DNA of 64,000 nt from Pseudomonas sp. GGS8 (GTDB lineage Bacteria; Pseudomonadota; Gammaproteobacteria; Pseudomonadales; Pseudomonadaceae): assembly GCF_024168645.1 (NCBI RefSeq), contig NZ_JALJWF010000001.1, positions 1,603,001-1,667,000 of the forward strand, written 5' to 3'. Positions 1 to 8,593 of the stretch are shown one piece after another. The translations under genes and the position numbers were made by a program. How positions within the stretch are numbered: the first letter of the stretch is position 1; each line of letters opens with the position of its first letter. A model generated the notes under the pieces. That model ran no database searches and was not told where the DNA came from. It saw only the letters and a list, made by a program, of their open reading frames with translations.

Positions 1-386
1 CAGCCCTCCCGTGCGGTACATATATATGTCCTGCAACAGATTCACTTCTCTTAAAATCCATGAAATCCCTCACCACCCTCACTCAACGGGTTGCTGACTC
101 CAGGGCGTAAAACCCACCAAATATTGGACTAAATTCGACAGCACGATGCGGTTTACTAACTACACTGCGTAGGAAATTTCTGAATAACCCATGAACCAGC
201 CTTTAGCCAATCAGTTCTATTGACACCTATTCGAACGCACTCTTATCTAGTCTCCAACAGGCGACTACCACCACACTCGATCATTCTTAAAACACACAAA
301 CAGTGAATCGTTTTGTTGCCTGGTAATTCACGCCTTTCGATCTTTCAGAAACGGACTTCGCGGTAAGGCTTCAAGGAGAGAACCCC
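1..386. other. Left-edge non-coding stretch
   Basis: No convincing coding frame, repeat or RNA is visible here. The stretch is less GC-rich than the genes that follow, and it ends with a good ribosome binding site (AGGAGAG) about 5-6 bases before the ATG at 387, so the promoter of that gene should lie within it. I cannot place -35/-10 boxes with confidence. Confidence 0.5.
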
Positions 387-1145
387 ATGACAAGCACTTC
401 GAACAAACCCGAGCTTGCAGCCCCGACCCTGGCGCAAACTCACAAGACTGGTATCAACATCACCTCGGCCGCTCACCTGATAATCGACGTGCCGCCCTAT
501 CCCGGCATGTACGAAGGCGACCTGATCGAGCTGTTCTGGAACAACTGCTACGTGGCCTCCAGCGTATTGGGAGTGGATCATGGCGACAAAGCGGTGAGCC
601 TGCGGGTGCCGGAAAGCTTCATCGCCAATGGTTCTGCCCGCGTCCATTACAAAGTCATGCAGGTCGGGCAAGGGCCTGCGGTATCACCAGCGGCGCGCAT
701 CCAGATCAAACTCGATTGCCCGGGCGGCCTGCTTCTTTGCGACGAGGAAAACCAGAGCCTGGCACCCGTGTTCATCCCCGAGACCATTCGCCGTCAGGGG
801 GTCAATCCAAACCAGGTCAAACGCGGTGTCCCGTTGACCATCGAACCGTACCTGAACATGGCTGCCGACGACGAAATCACCCTGCGCTGGGGCGATGTGC
901 GCATGGACCTGCCCAAACTCAAGGCCGACGATGTGGGTCAGCCGATTCATGTTTGGGTGCCACCGGCAATCATTCTCGAAGCCGGCGAAGACCTTCGACT
1001 GGAAGTGACTTACTGCATCCTCGACCGGGTGGGTAACAACTCGCGCTGGGCACCGGCCCGCACGCTGAAGATCGGCTGTGCCAATCCATACCTGAAAGTG
1101 CCGCCCAAAGAAGTGCTCAACGCTGCTGAGCCCAGAAAGAAGTGA
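387..1145 (+). CDS. Two-module beta-rich protein of unknown function
   Basis: A 252-residue protein without signal peptide or membrane segment. I do not recognise a named family. The sequence reads as two successive modules of about 90 residues (roughly 30-108 and 140-232). Each has a GD/DD-x-I-x-L-x-W strand near its start, a VP-x-x-x-I turn in the middle and a final strand of the type VxYxV/VTYxI followed by S..A.R..I. This pattern suggests tandem Ig-like or other beta-sandwich folds, like repeats found in large Pseudomonas proteins. The start is supported by AGGAGAG upstream. It stands alone, followed by a REP pair. Function is not inferred. Confidence 0.75.
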   Translation: MTSTSNKPELAAPTLAQTHKTGINITSAAHLIIDVPPYPGMYEGDLIELFWNNCYVASSVLGVDHGDKAVSLRVPESFIANGSARVHYKVMQVGQGPAVSPAARIQIKLDCPGGLLLCDEENQSLAPVFIPETIRRQGVNPNQVKRGVPLTIEPYLNMAADDEITLRWGDVRMDLPKLKADDVGQPIHVWVPPAIILEAGEDLRLEVTYCILDRVGNNSRWAPARTLKIGCANPYLKVPPKEVLNAAEPRKK

Positions 1146-1177
1146 AGCGCCTGTAGTGCGCGATATGAGGGCTTTTT

Positions 1178-1310
1178 GTGGCGAGGGAGCTTGCTCCTGC
1201 TGAGGTGCGAAGCGCCCCCCCAAAACTGGCTCACGTGTTTGTGCAATTGAATCGTGATAGCCGATTTTGCGACTGCTTCGCAGCCGAGCGGGAGCAAGCT
1301 CCCTCGCCAC
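1178..1310. repeat. REP pair (GTGGCGAGGGAGCTTGCTCC type)
   Basis: Two inverted copies of a REP element face each other: GTGGCGAGGGAGCTTGCTCC at 1178-1197 and its complement at 1291-1310. This is the family in which the hairpin is followed by a GGCTGCGAAGCAGTCGCAAA-like segment. It separates the 387 gene from the sulfur operon. Confidence 0.85.
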
Positions 1311-1346
1311 AGGGATCTCGACCGCCCAGGCGATGCCATCCTTCTA

Positions 1347-1402
1347 TGCATATTCCTAAAAGTTAGTTTATTAATTATTTATACACGTTTAGGGTATATA
1401 CA
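1347..1402 (+). promoter_or_regulatory. AT-rich promoter island of the organosulfur operon
   Basis: About 55 bases of strongly AT-rich DNA (starting ATATTCCTAAAAG, ending in TTATTTATAC and GGGTATATAC) lie 140-195 bases before the first SfnB gene. The first 13 bases match 11 of 13 bases of the island before oscA at 36215 (ATATTCTTAAAAA). The rest of 1146-1541 holds only the REP pair. I infer a CysB-type sulfur-starvation promoter; no start site can be fixed by eye. Confidence 0.5.
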
Positions 1403-1541
1403 CCGGACCACCGGACATTCGTGCTTTCGTTCGCCGCAACCCTTGCGGCGCTTTCATGAGATGTGAGGTAGGTATGGTCCGAAACACAATCACCCCAGTG
1501 CAAATCGCCAGGGCATTGCGTGCAGCCAAGGAGCGGCACTG

Positions 1542-2783
1542 ATGTCCAGTCTGGCAGATGCAATCGTCCAGAGTGATCTGGACATCGCCCCATTGTTGTT
1601 GCCCGCGCAGGTCTTGCGCAACGACGCACAAGCCATCAAGGCTGCCCAGGAGCTGGCGCAAGTCGCCCGCCTGCACGCCGCCAAACGCGACCAGCAGCGC
1701 AAGTTGCCCTGGTCGGAAATCGAACAGTTCACCCGCAGCGGCCTGGGCAGCATTGCCATCCCGCGTGAGTACGGCGGCCCCCAGGTTTCATTCGTCACCG
1801 TTGCCGAAGTGTTCGCGATCATTTCCGCAGCCGACCCGGCCTTGGGCCAGATCCCGCAGAACCAGTTCGGGATTCTCAACCTGATACTCGGCACCGCCAC
1901 CGAGTCGCAGAAAAAACAGCTGTTCAAAAGCGTGCTCGAAGGCTGGCGAATTGGTAATGCGGGGCCGGAGCGCGGGACTAAAAATACCCTGGAGCTCAAG
2001 GCGCGGATCACTGCCGACGGCGATGGCTTCGTCATCAACGGGCAGAAGTTCTATTCCACCGGCGCCTTGTTCGCTCACTGGGTGGCCGTCAAGGCGCTGA
2101 ACGACGATGGCAAGCAAGTGCTGGCCTTCGTCCGTCGCGGCACGCCGGGCTTGCGCATCGTTGATGACTGGTCGGGCTTCGGCCAGCGCACCACCGCCAG
2201 CGGCACCCTTTTGCTCAATAACGTGCGGGTCGACGCCGAACTGGTGGTGGATAACTGGAAGATCAATGACAGCCCGAACACTCAGGGCGCCGTATCGCAA
2301 CTGATTCAAGCGGCCATCGACGCCGGCATCGCCCGGGGCGCTATCGATGACGCCATCGAATTCGTAAAAACCCGTGCCCGGCCCTGGATCGATGCCAAGG
2401 TCGAACGGGCCAGCGACGACCTCTACGTGATCGCCGATATCGGCAAGCTGAAAATCGAACTGCACGCCGCCGAAGCGCTGCTGCGCAAGGCCGGGCAGGT
2501 GCTCGATCAGGTCAACGCCGCGCCGCTCACCGCCGAGTCTGCGGCACGCGCCTCGATTGCCGTGGCCGAGGCCAAAGTGCTGACCACCGAGATCTCGCTG
2601 CTGGCCAGCGAAAAGCTCTTCGAACTGGCCGGCAGCCGCGCCACCCTCGCCGAATTCAACCTCGACCGCCACTGGCGCAACGCCCGAGTGCACACGCTGC
2701 ACGACCCGGTGCGCTGGAAATATCACGCGGTCGGCGCTTATCACTTGAACGGCACGTTGCCCGCTCGCCACTCCTGGATTTAA
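1542..2783 (+). CDS. SfnB-family sulfur acquisition oxidoreductase (copy 1)
   Basis: A 413-residue flavin-dependent protein of the acyl-CoA dehydrogenase fold, in the SfnB/DszC branch that acts on sulfur compounds rather than acyl-CoA. Visible marks are the YGGPQVSF segment (about 83-90), the IPQNQFG motif after the ADPALGQ turn, the family block SGFGQRTTASGT (about 213-224), and the C-terminal DRHWRNARVHTLHDP block that is repeated almost unchanged in the next gene. SfnB proteins help release sulfur from dimethyl sulfone or methanesulfinate-type compounds. AGGAG lies just before the ATG. It is the first gene of a run of six plus-strand genes ending with MetI. The exact substrate cannot be read from sequence. 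Confidence 0.85.
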   Translation: MSSLADAIVQSDLDIAPLLLPAQVLRNDAQAIKAAQELAQVARLHAAKRDQQRKLPWSEIEQFTRSGLGSIAIPREYGGPQVSFVTVAEVFAIISAADPALGQIPQNQFGILNLILGTATESQKKQLFKSVLEGWRIGNAGPERGTKNTLELKARITADGDGFVINGQKFYSTGALFAHWVAVKALNDDGKQVLAFVRRGTPGLRIVDDWSGFGQRTTASGTLLLNNVRVDAELVVDNWKINDSPNTQGAVSQLIQAAIDAGIARGAIDDAIEFVKTRARPWIDAKVERASDDLYVIADIGKLKIELHAAEALLRKAGQVLDQVNAAPLTAESAARASIAVAEAKVLTTEISLLASEKLFELAGSRATLAEFNLDRHWRNARVHTLHDPVRWKYHAVGAYHLNGTLPARHSWI

Positions 2784-2806
2784 CGACCAGATCTCTGGAG
2801 AAACAC

Positions 2807-4000
2807 ATGTCTCTTTCTCACCACGTCGCGGTCATCACCAGCGATGAGCAAGCCCTGATCGTCGCCAGTGACCTGGCCGACGACTTCAAACGCGACAGCG
2901 TCCTGCGCGACCGCGAACGTCGTTTGCCGTACCCGGAACTGGAGGTGTTCTCCCGTTCAGGTCTTTGGGGCATCAGCGTGCCAAAAGAATACGGCGGCGC
3001 CGGAGTTTCCAACGTCACCCTGGCCAAAATAATCGCGTTGATCGCCCAGGCTGACGGTTCACTCGGACAGATCCCGCAAAACCATTTCTACGCCCTCGAA
3101 GTGCTCCGTGTGAACGGCAGCCATGAGCAGAAAAAACGCCTGTATGCAGAGGTATTGGCCGGTCAGCGCTTCGGCAACGCACTGGCGGAACTGGGCACCA
3201 AAACCGCCCATGACCGCGTCACTAGCCTGACCCGCGACGGTAGCGGCTATCGCATCAATGGCCGCAAGTTCTACGCCACCGGCGCGATTTACGCCCAACG
3301 CATCCCCGCCTCAGTAGTGGACGAAAACGGTGTGCAGCAACTGGCCTTTGTCCCGCGCAACAGCAAAGGTCTGACGGTCATCGACGACTGGAGCGGCTTC
3401 GGCCAGCGCACCACCGGCAGCGGTTCGGTGGTGTTCGAGGATGTCTACGTCGCCGCCGAAGATGTGGTGCCGTTTCAAAGCGCGTTCGAACGCCCGACCA
3501 CTGTCGGCCCATTGGCGCAGATTCTCCACGCCGCCATCGATACCGGCATTGCCCGCGCAGCCTATGAAGATGCATTGCATTTCGTGCGCACCAAAACCCG
3601 GCCGTGGATCGACGCCACGCATGAAACAGCCACCGAAGACCCGCTGACCCTCAAGAGTTTCGGCCACTTGAGTATTCGTCTGCACGCCACCGAAGCCTTG
3701 CTGGAACGCTCCGGCGAATTCCTCGACCGGGCCCAGGCCGACACCAATGCCGAGACCGTCGCCGCCGCGTCGATTGCGGTTGCCGAAGCCCGGGCCATCA
3801 GCACAGAAATCTCGCTCGCCGCCGGCAGCACGTTGTTCGAATTAGCCGGTAGCCAGGCAACTCTGATCGAGCACGGCCTGGATCGCCACTGGCGCAACGC
3901 CCGGGTACACACCCTGCACGACCCAGTGCGCTGGAAATATCACGCGGTGGGCAATTACTACCTCAACGATGAAAACCCTCCATTGCGAGGGACGATCTGA
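2807..4000 (+). CDS. SfnB-family sulfur acquisition oxidoreductase (copy 2)
   Basis: A 397-residue paralogue of the preceding gene, 23 bases downstream with a good ribosome binding site (TGGAGAAAC). It has the same landmarks: YGGAGVS, LGQIPQNHF, the SGFGQRTTGSG block, and a C-terminal DRHWRNARVHTLHDP segment. Conservation is strong at the C-terminus and around the flavin contacts and weaker at the N-terminus, so this is an old tandem duplication with probably distinct substrates or a hetero-oligomer. Its TGA overlaps the ATG of the monooxygenase by one base, indicating coupled translation. Reduced FMN or FAD would have to come from a partner reductase, which is not in this window. Confidence 0.85.
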   Translation: MSLSHHVAVITSDEQALIVASDLADDFKRDSVLRDRERRLPYPELEVFSRSGLWGISVPKEYGGAGVSNVTLAKIIALIAQADGSLGQIPQNHFYALEVLRVNGSHEQKKRLYAEVLAGQRFGNALAELGTKTAHDRVTSLTRDGSGYRINGRKFYATGAIYAQRIPASVVDENGVQQLAFVPRNSKGLTVIDDWSGFGQRTTGSGSVVFEDVYVAAEDVVPFQSAFERPTTVGPLAQILHAAIDTGIARAAYEDALHFVRTKTRPWIDATHETATEDPLTLKSFGHLSIRLHATEALLERSGEFLDRAQADTNAETVAAASIAVAEARAISTEISLAAGSTLFELAGSQATLIEHGLDRHWRNARVHTLHDPVRWKYHAVGNYYLNDENPPLRGTI

Positions 4001-5358
4001 TGGCCGATGCCAAAAAGAAGATCCTGCTCAACGCGTTCAACATGAACTGCATCGGGCACATCAACCATGGTCTGTGGACCCATCCGCGGGACACGTCCAC
4101 CCAGTACAAGACGATCGAATACTGGACCGAACTGGCACAGCTGCTGGAGCGCGGGCTATTCGACGGTCTGTTCATCGCCGACATCGTCGGCGTGTACGAC
4201 GTCTACCAGAACTCGGTCGACGTGCCGCTCAAAGAGTCGATCCAGTTGCCGGTCAACGACCCGCTATTGCTGGTATCGGCCATGGCTGCGGTCACCAAAA
4301 ACCTCGGCTTCGGCCTGACCGCCAACCTGACCTACGAGCCGCCGTATCTGTTCGCCCGACGCCTGTCGACCCTCGATCACCTGAGTCGTGGGCGGGTCGG
4401 CTGGAACATCGTCACCGGCTATCTCGACAGTGCCGCCAAGGCCATGGGCCTGAGCGAGCAGGTGGAGCACGACCGCCGCTACGACCAGGCCGACGAATAC
4501 CTGCAAGTGCTCTACAAACTCTGGGAAGGCAGCTGGGAAAACGGCGCGGTGCTCAACGACCGTGAGCAACGGATCTACGCCCAGCCGGATAAAGTGCACA
4601 AGGTCGAGCACAAGGGCGAGTTCTATCAGGTCGAGGGTTATCACCTCTGCGAGCCGTCGCCGCAACGCACGCCGGTGCTGTTCCAGGCTGGCAGCTCGGA
4701 TCGCGGTTTGCTGTTCGCCGGGCGGCATGCCGAGTGCGTGTTCATCAGCGGCCAGAACAAACCGGCGACCCGGATTCAGGTGGACAAGGTTCGCGCCAGC
4801 GCCGTCGAGGCCGGGCGCAAGCCTGAGGACATCAAGGTGTTCATGGGCTTGAACGTGATCGTTGGCGCTACCGAAGCGCTGGCCTGGGCCAAGCATGCCG
4901 AGTACCTGAGCTACGCCAGCGCCGAGGCCGGCGTGGCGCACTTTTCGGCGTCCACCGGGATCGATTTTTCCGAATACGAACTCGACGAACCGATCCAGTA
5001 CGTGAAGAGCAACGCCATCCAGTCCGCCACCAAGAACCTGCAAAACAACGACTGGACCCGCCGCAAACTGCTGGAACAACACGCCCTCGGCGGCCGCTAC
5101 ATCACCGTGGTCGGCTCGCCTGAGCAAGTGGCCGATGAGTTGGAATCGTGGATCGCCGAAACCGGCCTCGACGGCTTCAACCTGACACGGATCGTCACCC
5201 CGGAAAGCTATGTGGATTTCATTGAGCTGGTGATTCCCGAGTTGCAACGCAGGGGCTCGTACAAGACCGCTTACGACGACGGCAGTCTGCGGGAAAAGCT
5301 GTTTCACGGCGAAGCGCATTTGCCTGAGCAACACACCGGCTCGGCGTTCAGACGCTAA
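4000..5358 (+). CDS. NtaA/DmoA-family FMN-dependent monooxygenase
   Basis: A 452-residue member of the bacterial luciferase-like two-component monooxygenases (NtaA/SnaA/DmoA/DszA branch). These use FMNH2 and oxygen to open C-S or C-N bonds, for example in dimethyl sulfide or sulfonate-derived compounds. Typical family segments are visible: the start KKILLNAFNMN, WTELAQLLERGLFDGLFIAD, the GRVGWNIVTGY block (about 130-140), DQADEYLQVLYKLWEGSW, and QAGSSDRGLLFAGRHAE. It starts on the stop codon of the second SfnB gene. The grouping with SfnB proteins and a MetNIQ importer points to organosulfur compounds as sulfur source. Confidence 0.85.
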   Translation: MADAKKKILLNAFNMNCIGHINHGLWTHPRDTSTQYKTIEYWTELAQLLERGLFDGLFIADIVGVYDVYQNSVDVPLKESIQLPVNDPLLLVSAMAAVTKNLGFGLTANLTYEPPYLFARRLSTLDHLSRGRVGWNIVTGYLDSAAKAMGLSEQVEHDRRYDQADEYLQVLYKLWEGSWENGAVLNDREQRIYAQPDKVHKVEHKGEFYQVEGYHLCEPSPQRTPVLFQAGSSDRGLLFAGRHAECVFISGQNKPATRIQVDKVRASAVEAGRKPEDIKVFMGLNVIVGATEALAWAKHAEYLSYASAEAGVAHFSASTGIDFSEYELDEPIQYVKSNAIQSATKNLQNNDWTRRKLLEQHALGGRYITVVGSPEQVADELESWIAETGLDGFNLTRIVTPESYVDFIELVIPELQRRGSYKTAYDDGSLREKLFHGEAHLPEQHTGSAFRR

Positions 5359-5362
5359 AAGC

Positions 5363-5437
5363 ATCGCGGGCAAGCCCGCTCCCACAGTGGATCTCGGGCG
5401 TTCACAAAATCCCTGTGGGAGCGGGCTTGCCCGCGAT
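5363..5437. repeat. REP pair (GTGGGAGCGGGCTTGCCCGCGAT type)
   Basis: Inverted copies at 5363-5386 and 5414-5437, only 27 bases apart. They sit inside the probable operon between the monooxygenase and metQ and may act as an RNA-processing or stability hairpin. Confidence 0.85.
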
Positions 5438-5487
5438 GAGGCCCTACCAAACACCAAAAATTCAATGCACTGACTGGAAACCTAATC

Positions 5488-6297
5488 ATGACCAAAAAAC
5501 TCTTATCCCACCCAGTCAAAGCACTGGCCCTGGCCCTCGGCCTCTTCAGCTCCGTCACCTTCGCCGCCGACGCGCCGCTGAAGGTCGGCACCACCGCCGC
5601 CTTCGCCATTCCCCTGGAGGCCGCCGTAGAGGAAGCCAGCAAACAAGGCCTGAAAGTCGAACTGGTGGAATTCAGCGACTGGATCGCCCCCAACGTCAGC
5701 CTCGCCTCGGGCGACATCGACGTGAACTATTTCCAGCACATCCCGTTCCTGGAAAACGCCAAGGCCGCGGCCGGATTTGACCTGGTGCCGTTCGCCCCGG
5801 GCATCATCAACAACGTCGGCCTTTATTCGAAGAAATACAAAAGCTTCGATGAGTTGCCCGAAGGCGCCAGCGTGGCCATCGCCAACGACCCGATTAACAG
5901 CGGTCGCGGTCTGCAACTGTTGGCCAAGGCCGGCCTGATCACCCTCAAACCGGGCGTCGGCTACAAGGCCACCGAAGAAGACATCACCGCCAACCCGAAG
6001 AAAATCAAGATTCTCCAGGTCGAAGCCGTGCAACTGGTACGCGCCTACGATGACGCCGATCTGGTCCAGGGCTACCCGGCTTACATCCGTCTGTCGAAGA
6101 CCTTCGATGCCAGTTCCGCCCTGCTGTTCGATGGCCTCGATCACAAGGAATACGTGATCCAATTCGTGATCCAGCCGAAAAGCAAAACCGACCCGCGCCT
6201 GATCAAGTTCGTCGACATCTATCAGCACTCGCCAGCCGTTCGCGCGGCACTGGATAAAGCCCACGGCAAGCTCTATCAAGCCGGCTGGGAAAGCTGA
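5488..6297 (+). CDS. metQ: MetQ/NlpA-family periplasmic binding protein
   Basis: A 269-residue substrate-binding protein. It starts with a Sec signal peptide (about 1-26, cleavage after TFAA/D) and has no lipobox cysteine, so it is periplasmic rather than a lipoprotein. Family marks are LKVGTTAAF, the DINYFQH-like segment ([12 protein letters not shown]), the NNVGLYSKK stretch, and [18 protein letters not shown]. MetQ proteins normally bind methionine. Placed with SfnB and NtaA genes, this copy more probably binds an organosulfur compound; that is inference. metN starts two bases after its stop. Confidence 0.85.
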   Translation: MTKKLLSHPVKALALALGLFSSVTFAADAPLKVGTTAAFAIPLEAAVEEASKQGLKVELVEFSDWIAPNVSLASGDIDVNYFQHIPFLENAKAAAGFDLVPFAPGIINNVGLYSKKYKSFDELPEGASVAIANDPINSGRGLQLLAKAGLITLKPGVGYKATEEDITANPKKIKILQVEAVQLVRAYDDADLVQGYPAYIRLSKTFDASSALLFDGLDHKEYVIQFVIQPKSKTDPRLIKFVDIYQHSPAVRAALDKAHGKLYQAGWES

Positions 6298-6299
6298 GC

Positions 6300-7421
6300 A
6301 TGACCGCCGCCCTCCAACGGCGACTGGAGACTCCAGAGCCGCACAGTGCTGCACGCACCGAGCTGCACCCCGAGCTCAACCGTGCCCATGTGCGCTTCAT
6401 CGGCCTGGGCAAAACCTACACCGGCCAGCAAGGTCCGGTGGCGGCCCTGCACGGTATCGACCTGGCAATCCAGCGCGGCGAAGTGTTCGGCATCATCGGG
6501 CGCAGCGGCGCCGGCAAGTCGTCGCTGATCCGCACCATCAACCGCCTCGAACAACCGAGCAGCGGGCGCGTGCTGATCGATCAAGTGGACATCGGCGAGT
6601 TCGATGAAGAGCGCCTGGTGGCGCTGCGCCGGCGCATCGGCATGATCTTCCAGCACTTCAATCTGATGTCGGCCAAAACCGTTTGGCAGAACGTCGAGTT
6701 GCCGCTGAAAGTCGCCGGTGTGCCCAAGGAAAAACGCGAGCAGAAGGTCCGTGAATTGCTCGAACTGGTCGGCCTACAAGGCAAGCACAAGGCTTATCCG
6801 GCGCAGCTTTCCGGCGGGCAGAAACAACGTGTCGGCATCGCCCGTGCGTTGGTGCATGACCCGGAAATTCTGCTGTGCGACGAGGCCACTTCGGCCCTCG
6901 ACCCGGAGACAACCCAATCGATCCTCGGCCTGTTGCGCGAGATCAATCAGCGACTGGGCCTGACCATCGTGCTGATTACCCACGAGATGGCGGTGATCCG
7001 CGATATCTGCGATCGGGTCGTGGTGCTGGAGCACGGACGAATCGTCGAGCAAGGGCCGGTCTGGGAAGTCTTCGGCAACCCGCAGCATGAGGTCAGCAAG
7101 ACCTTGCTCGCACCGCTGCAACACGGCCTGCCGGACGAACTGCAAAGCCGCTTACGGGCACAGCCGCAGTCTTCGGACGCCGCCGTGGTGCTGCGTTTGC
7201 AGTTCACCGGCAATACACGCGACGAGCCAGACCTGGCGGCGCTGTTCGGCGCCCTCGGTGGCCGCGTGCGTTTGCTGCAAGGGGGTGTGGAACGGATTCA
7301 GGGCCATGCGCTGGGGCAATTGCTGCTGGCGGTGACCGGTTCGTCCCTCGATGCCGAGCAATTGCGTCAGCGCGCCGGTCATTGGGCGCAACAGGTGGAG
7401 GTGCTGGGTTATGTGGTTTGA
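6300..7421 (+). CDS. metN: MetN-type ABC transporter ATPase
   Basis: A 373-residue ATPase of the MetNIQ importer. It has Walker A GRSGAGKS (about 68-75), the signature LSGGQKQR (about 165), Walker [13 protein letters not shown] and the switch histidine in LITHE. A C-terminal NIL-type regulatory domain (about 290-370) follows, which in E. coli MetN binds methionine and inhibits transport. The N-terminus is about 25-30 residues longer than usual before the first strand ([10 protein letters not shown]). The ATG is two bases after the metQ stop, and the 3' end overlaps metI by 11 bases. Confidence 0.88.
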   Translation: MTAALQRRLETPEPHSAARTELHPELNRAHVRFIGLGKTYTGQQGPVAALHGIDLAIQRGEVFGIIGRSGAGKSSLIRTINRLEQPSSGRVLIDQVDIGEFDEERLVALRRRIGMIFQHFNLMSAKTVWQNVELPLKVAGVPKEKREQKVRELLELVGLQGKHKAYPAQLSGGQKQRVGIARALVHDPEILLCDEATSALDPETTQSILGLLREINQRLGLTIVLITHEMAVIRDICDRVVVLEHGRIVEQGPVWEVFGNPQHEVSKTLLAPLQHGLPDELQSRLRAQPQSSDAAVVLRLQFTGNTRDEPDLAALFGALGGRVRLLQGGVERIQGHALGQLLLAVTGSSLDAEQLRQRAGHWAQQVEVLGYVV

Positions 7422-8055
7422 TCGGTTGCTGCAAGGTTTCATCGACACCTTCCTGATGGTCGGCGTGTCGTCGCTGATCGCGCTGCTGGCGGGCATTCCG
7501 TTGGCAGTGATCCTGGTTACCAGCGCCAAAGGCGGGATCTACGAAGCACCGGCCCTGAACCGCGCACTGGGCGCGTTCGTGAACCTGTTCCGCTCGATTC
7601 CGTTTCTGATTTTGATGGTGGCGCTGATTCCGTTCACCCGGCTGATCGTCGGCACCACGTATGGCGTGTGGGCGGCGGTGGTGCCGCTGACCATCGCCGC
7701 CACGCCGTTCTTTGCGCGCATCGCCGAAGTCAGTTTGCGCGAGGTCGACCACGGGTTGATCGAAGCGGCACAAGCGATGGGCTGCCGACGCTGGCATATC
7801 GTCTGGCATGTGCTGTTGCCTGAAGCGCTGCCGGGGATTGTCGGTGGTTTCACCATTACATTGGTGACGATGATCAACTCCTCGGCCATGGCCGGGGCGA
7901 TTGGTGCCGGTGGGTTGGGCGACATTGCGTATCGTTATGGGTATCAGCGGTTTGATAGCCAGATCATGTTGACGGTGATTGTGCTGCTGGTGGTGTTGGT
8001 GGCGGGGATTCAGTTGGGCGGGGATCGGCTGGCGCGGGGGTTGAACAAGCGCTGA
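7411..8055 (+). CDS. metI: MetI-type ABC transporter permease
   Basis: A 214-residue integral membrane permease of the MetNIQ importer, close to the usual MetI length of about 217. Starting at the ATG at 7411 (inside the end of metN) gives the standard MetI beginning, a short amphipathic stretch and then the first membrane helix ([19 protein letters not shown]). An upstream frame extension would only add shadow sequence from metN. The EAA loop that contacts MetN is visible ([23 protein letters not shown], 20+ residues in all, near 128-150). It is the last gene of the organosulfur operon and is followed by a REP pair. Confidence 0.88.
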   Translation: MWFDRLLQGFIDTFLMVGVSSLIALLAGIPLAVILVTSAKGGIYEAPALNRALGAFVNLFRSIPFLILMVALIPFTRLIVGTTYGVWAAVVPLTIAATPFFARIAEVSLREVDHGLIEAAQAMGCRRWHIVWHVLLPEALPGIVGGFTITLVTMINSSAMAGAIGAGGLGDIAYRYGYQRFDSQIMLTVIVLLVVLVAGIQLGGDRLARGLNKR

Positions 8056-8094
8056 ACACTTATTGCGGTGATTACCTGTAGCGAGGGGGCTTTT

Positions 8095-8226
8095 GTGGTG
8101 AGGGGGCTTGCCCCCGTTCGGCTGCGCAGCAGTCGCAAACCGGCCGACCTGTTTTGCCTGATATACCTCGTTGAATGCCTTGGGGCCGCTTCGCGGCCCA
8201 ACGGGGGCAAGCCCCCTCGCCACAGG
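8095..8226. repeat. REP pair (GTGGCGAGGGGGCTTGCCCCC type)
   Basis: Inverted REP copies at 8095-8115 and about 8202-8226, with the GGCTGCGCAGCAGTCGCAAA-type flank. They lie directly behind metI. Apart from these and the leader listed next, 8056-8593 holds nothing I can identify. Confidence 0.85.
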
Positions 8227-8365
8227 TAATTACCCACCTTCGAAGGGAAGTTTTCGCACAGGAAAATCAGGGTGCCAGCAGGCCCGATCCCTTTCATTTG
8301 CAGGACATTTCCTAGATCATTCCGCTCGCTTGCGCCTTCCAAATCTGCTGGCTAGTCTCGGTTCG

Positions 8366-8593
8366 TCACTGCTCATCAGTGATCGGGTTTAGTAGCCCGG
8401 ATCAATAGGCGCATAGCGTTTCATGCTCATGTCTGGCACTTTTTGTCGGATGTTGAATATGGTGGCTGTGCGTGGGGCACCCTCGGGTGCACCGGTTTTC
8501 CTATTGACCGGCCTACTAACCTGCGTACAGCCGCCACCCATCGTTTAGTAGGCGAAAAGTGACGGCTCCCATGCAGCAATAGGAGCAACACTC
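8366..8593 (+). promoter_or_regulatory. Candidate structured cis-regulatory leader RNA
   Basis: Dense complementarity precedes the 8594 gene. Local hairpins are TCACTG/CAGTGA (8366-8371 with 8377-8382), CGGG/CCCG (8384-8387 with 8396-8399), GCACCC/GGGTGC (8477-8490) and CCGGT/ACCGG (8492-8496 with 8507-8511). Longer pairings are GGCTGTGCG with CGTACAGCC (8464-8472 with 8524-8532) and GCCTACTAA (8511-8519) with TTTAGTAGGC (8544-8553). Two segments are duplicated and compete for one partner: TTTAGTAG at 8388 and 8544 for CCTACTAA; CAATAGG at 8403 and 8577 for CCTATTG at 8500. The second CAATAGG overlaps the AGGAG ribosome binding site at 8581, so alternative folding could open or hide it. I recall similar leaders before related small genes in Pseudomonas, but cannot verify this here. 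Confidence 0.55.

Noticed and set aside
1441..1541. Sigma-54 promoter (TGGCAC-N5-TTGCA) before the first SfnB gene.
   Set aside because: No GG-N10-GC arrangement with adequate flanks was found in the upstream region, although SfnR-type control of SfnB genes is known elsewhere.
4264..5457. A 397-codon open frame antisense to the NtaA-like monooxygenase.
   Set aside because: Shadow frame; starts inside REP sequence and has no recognisable domain.
5438..5487. SAM or other methionine-related riboswitch before metQ.
   Set aside because: The gap is only about 50 bases after the REP pair and shows no conserved riboswitch core; the gene looks co-transcribed with the monooxygenase gene.
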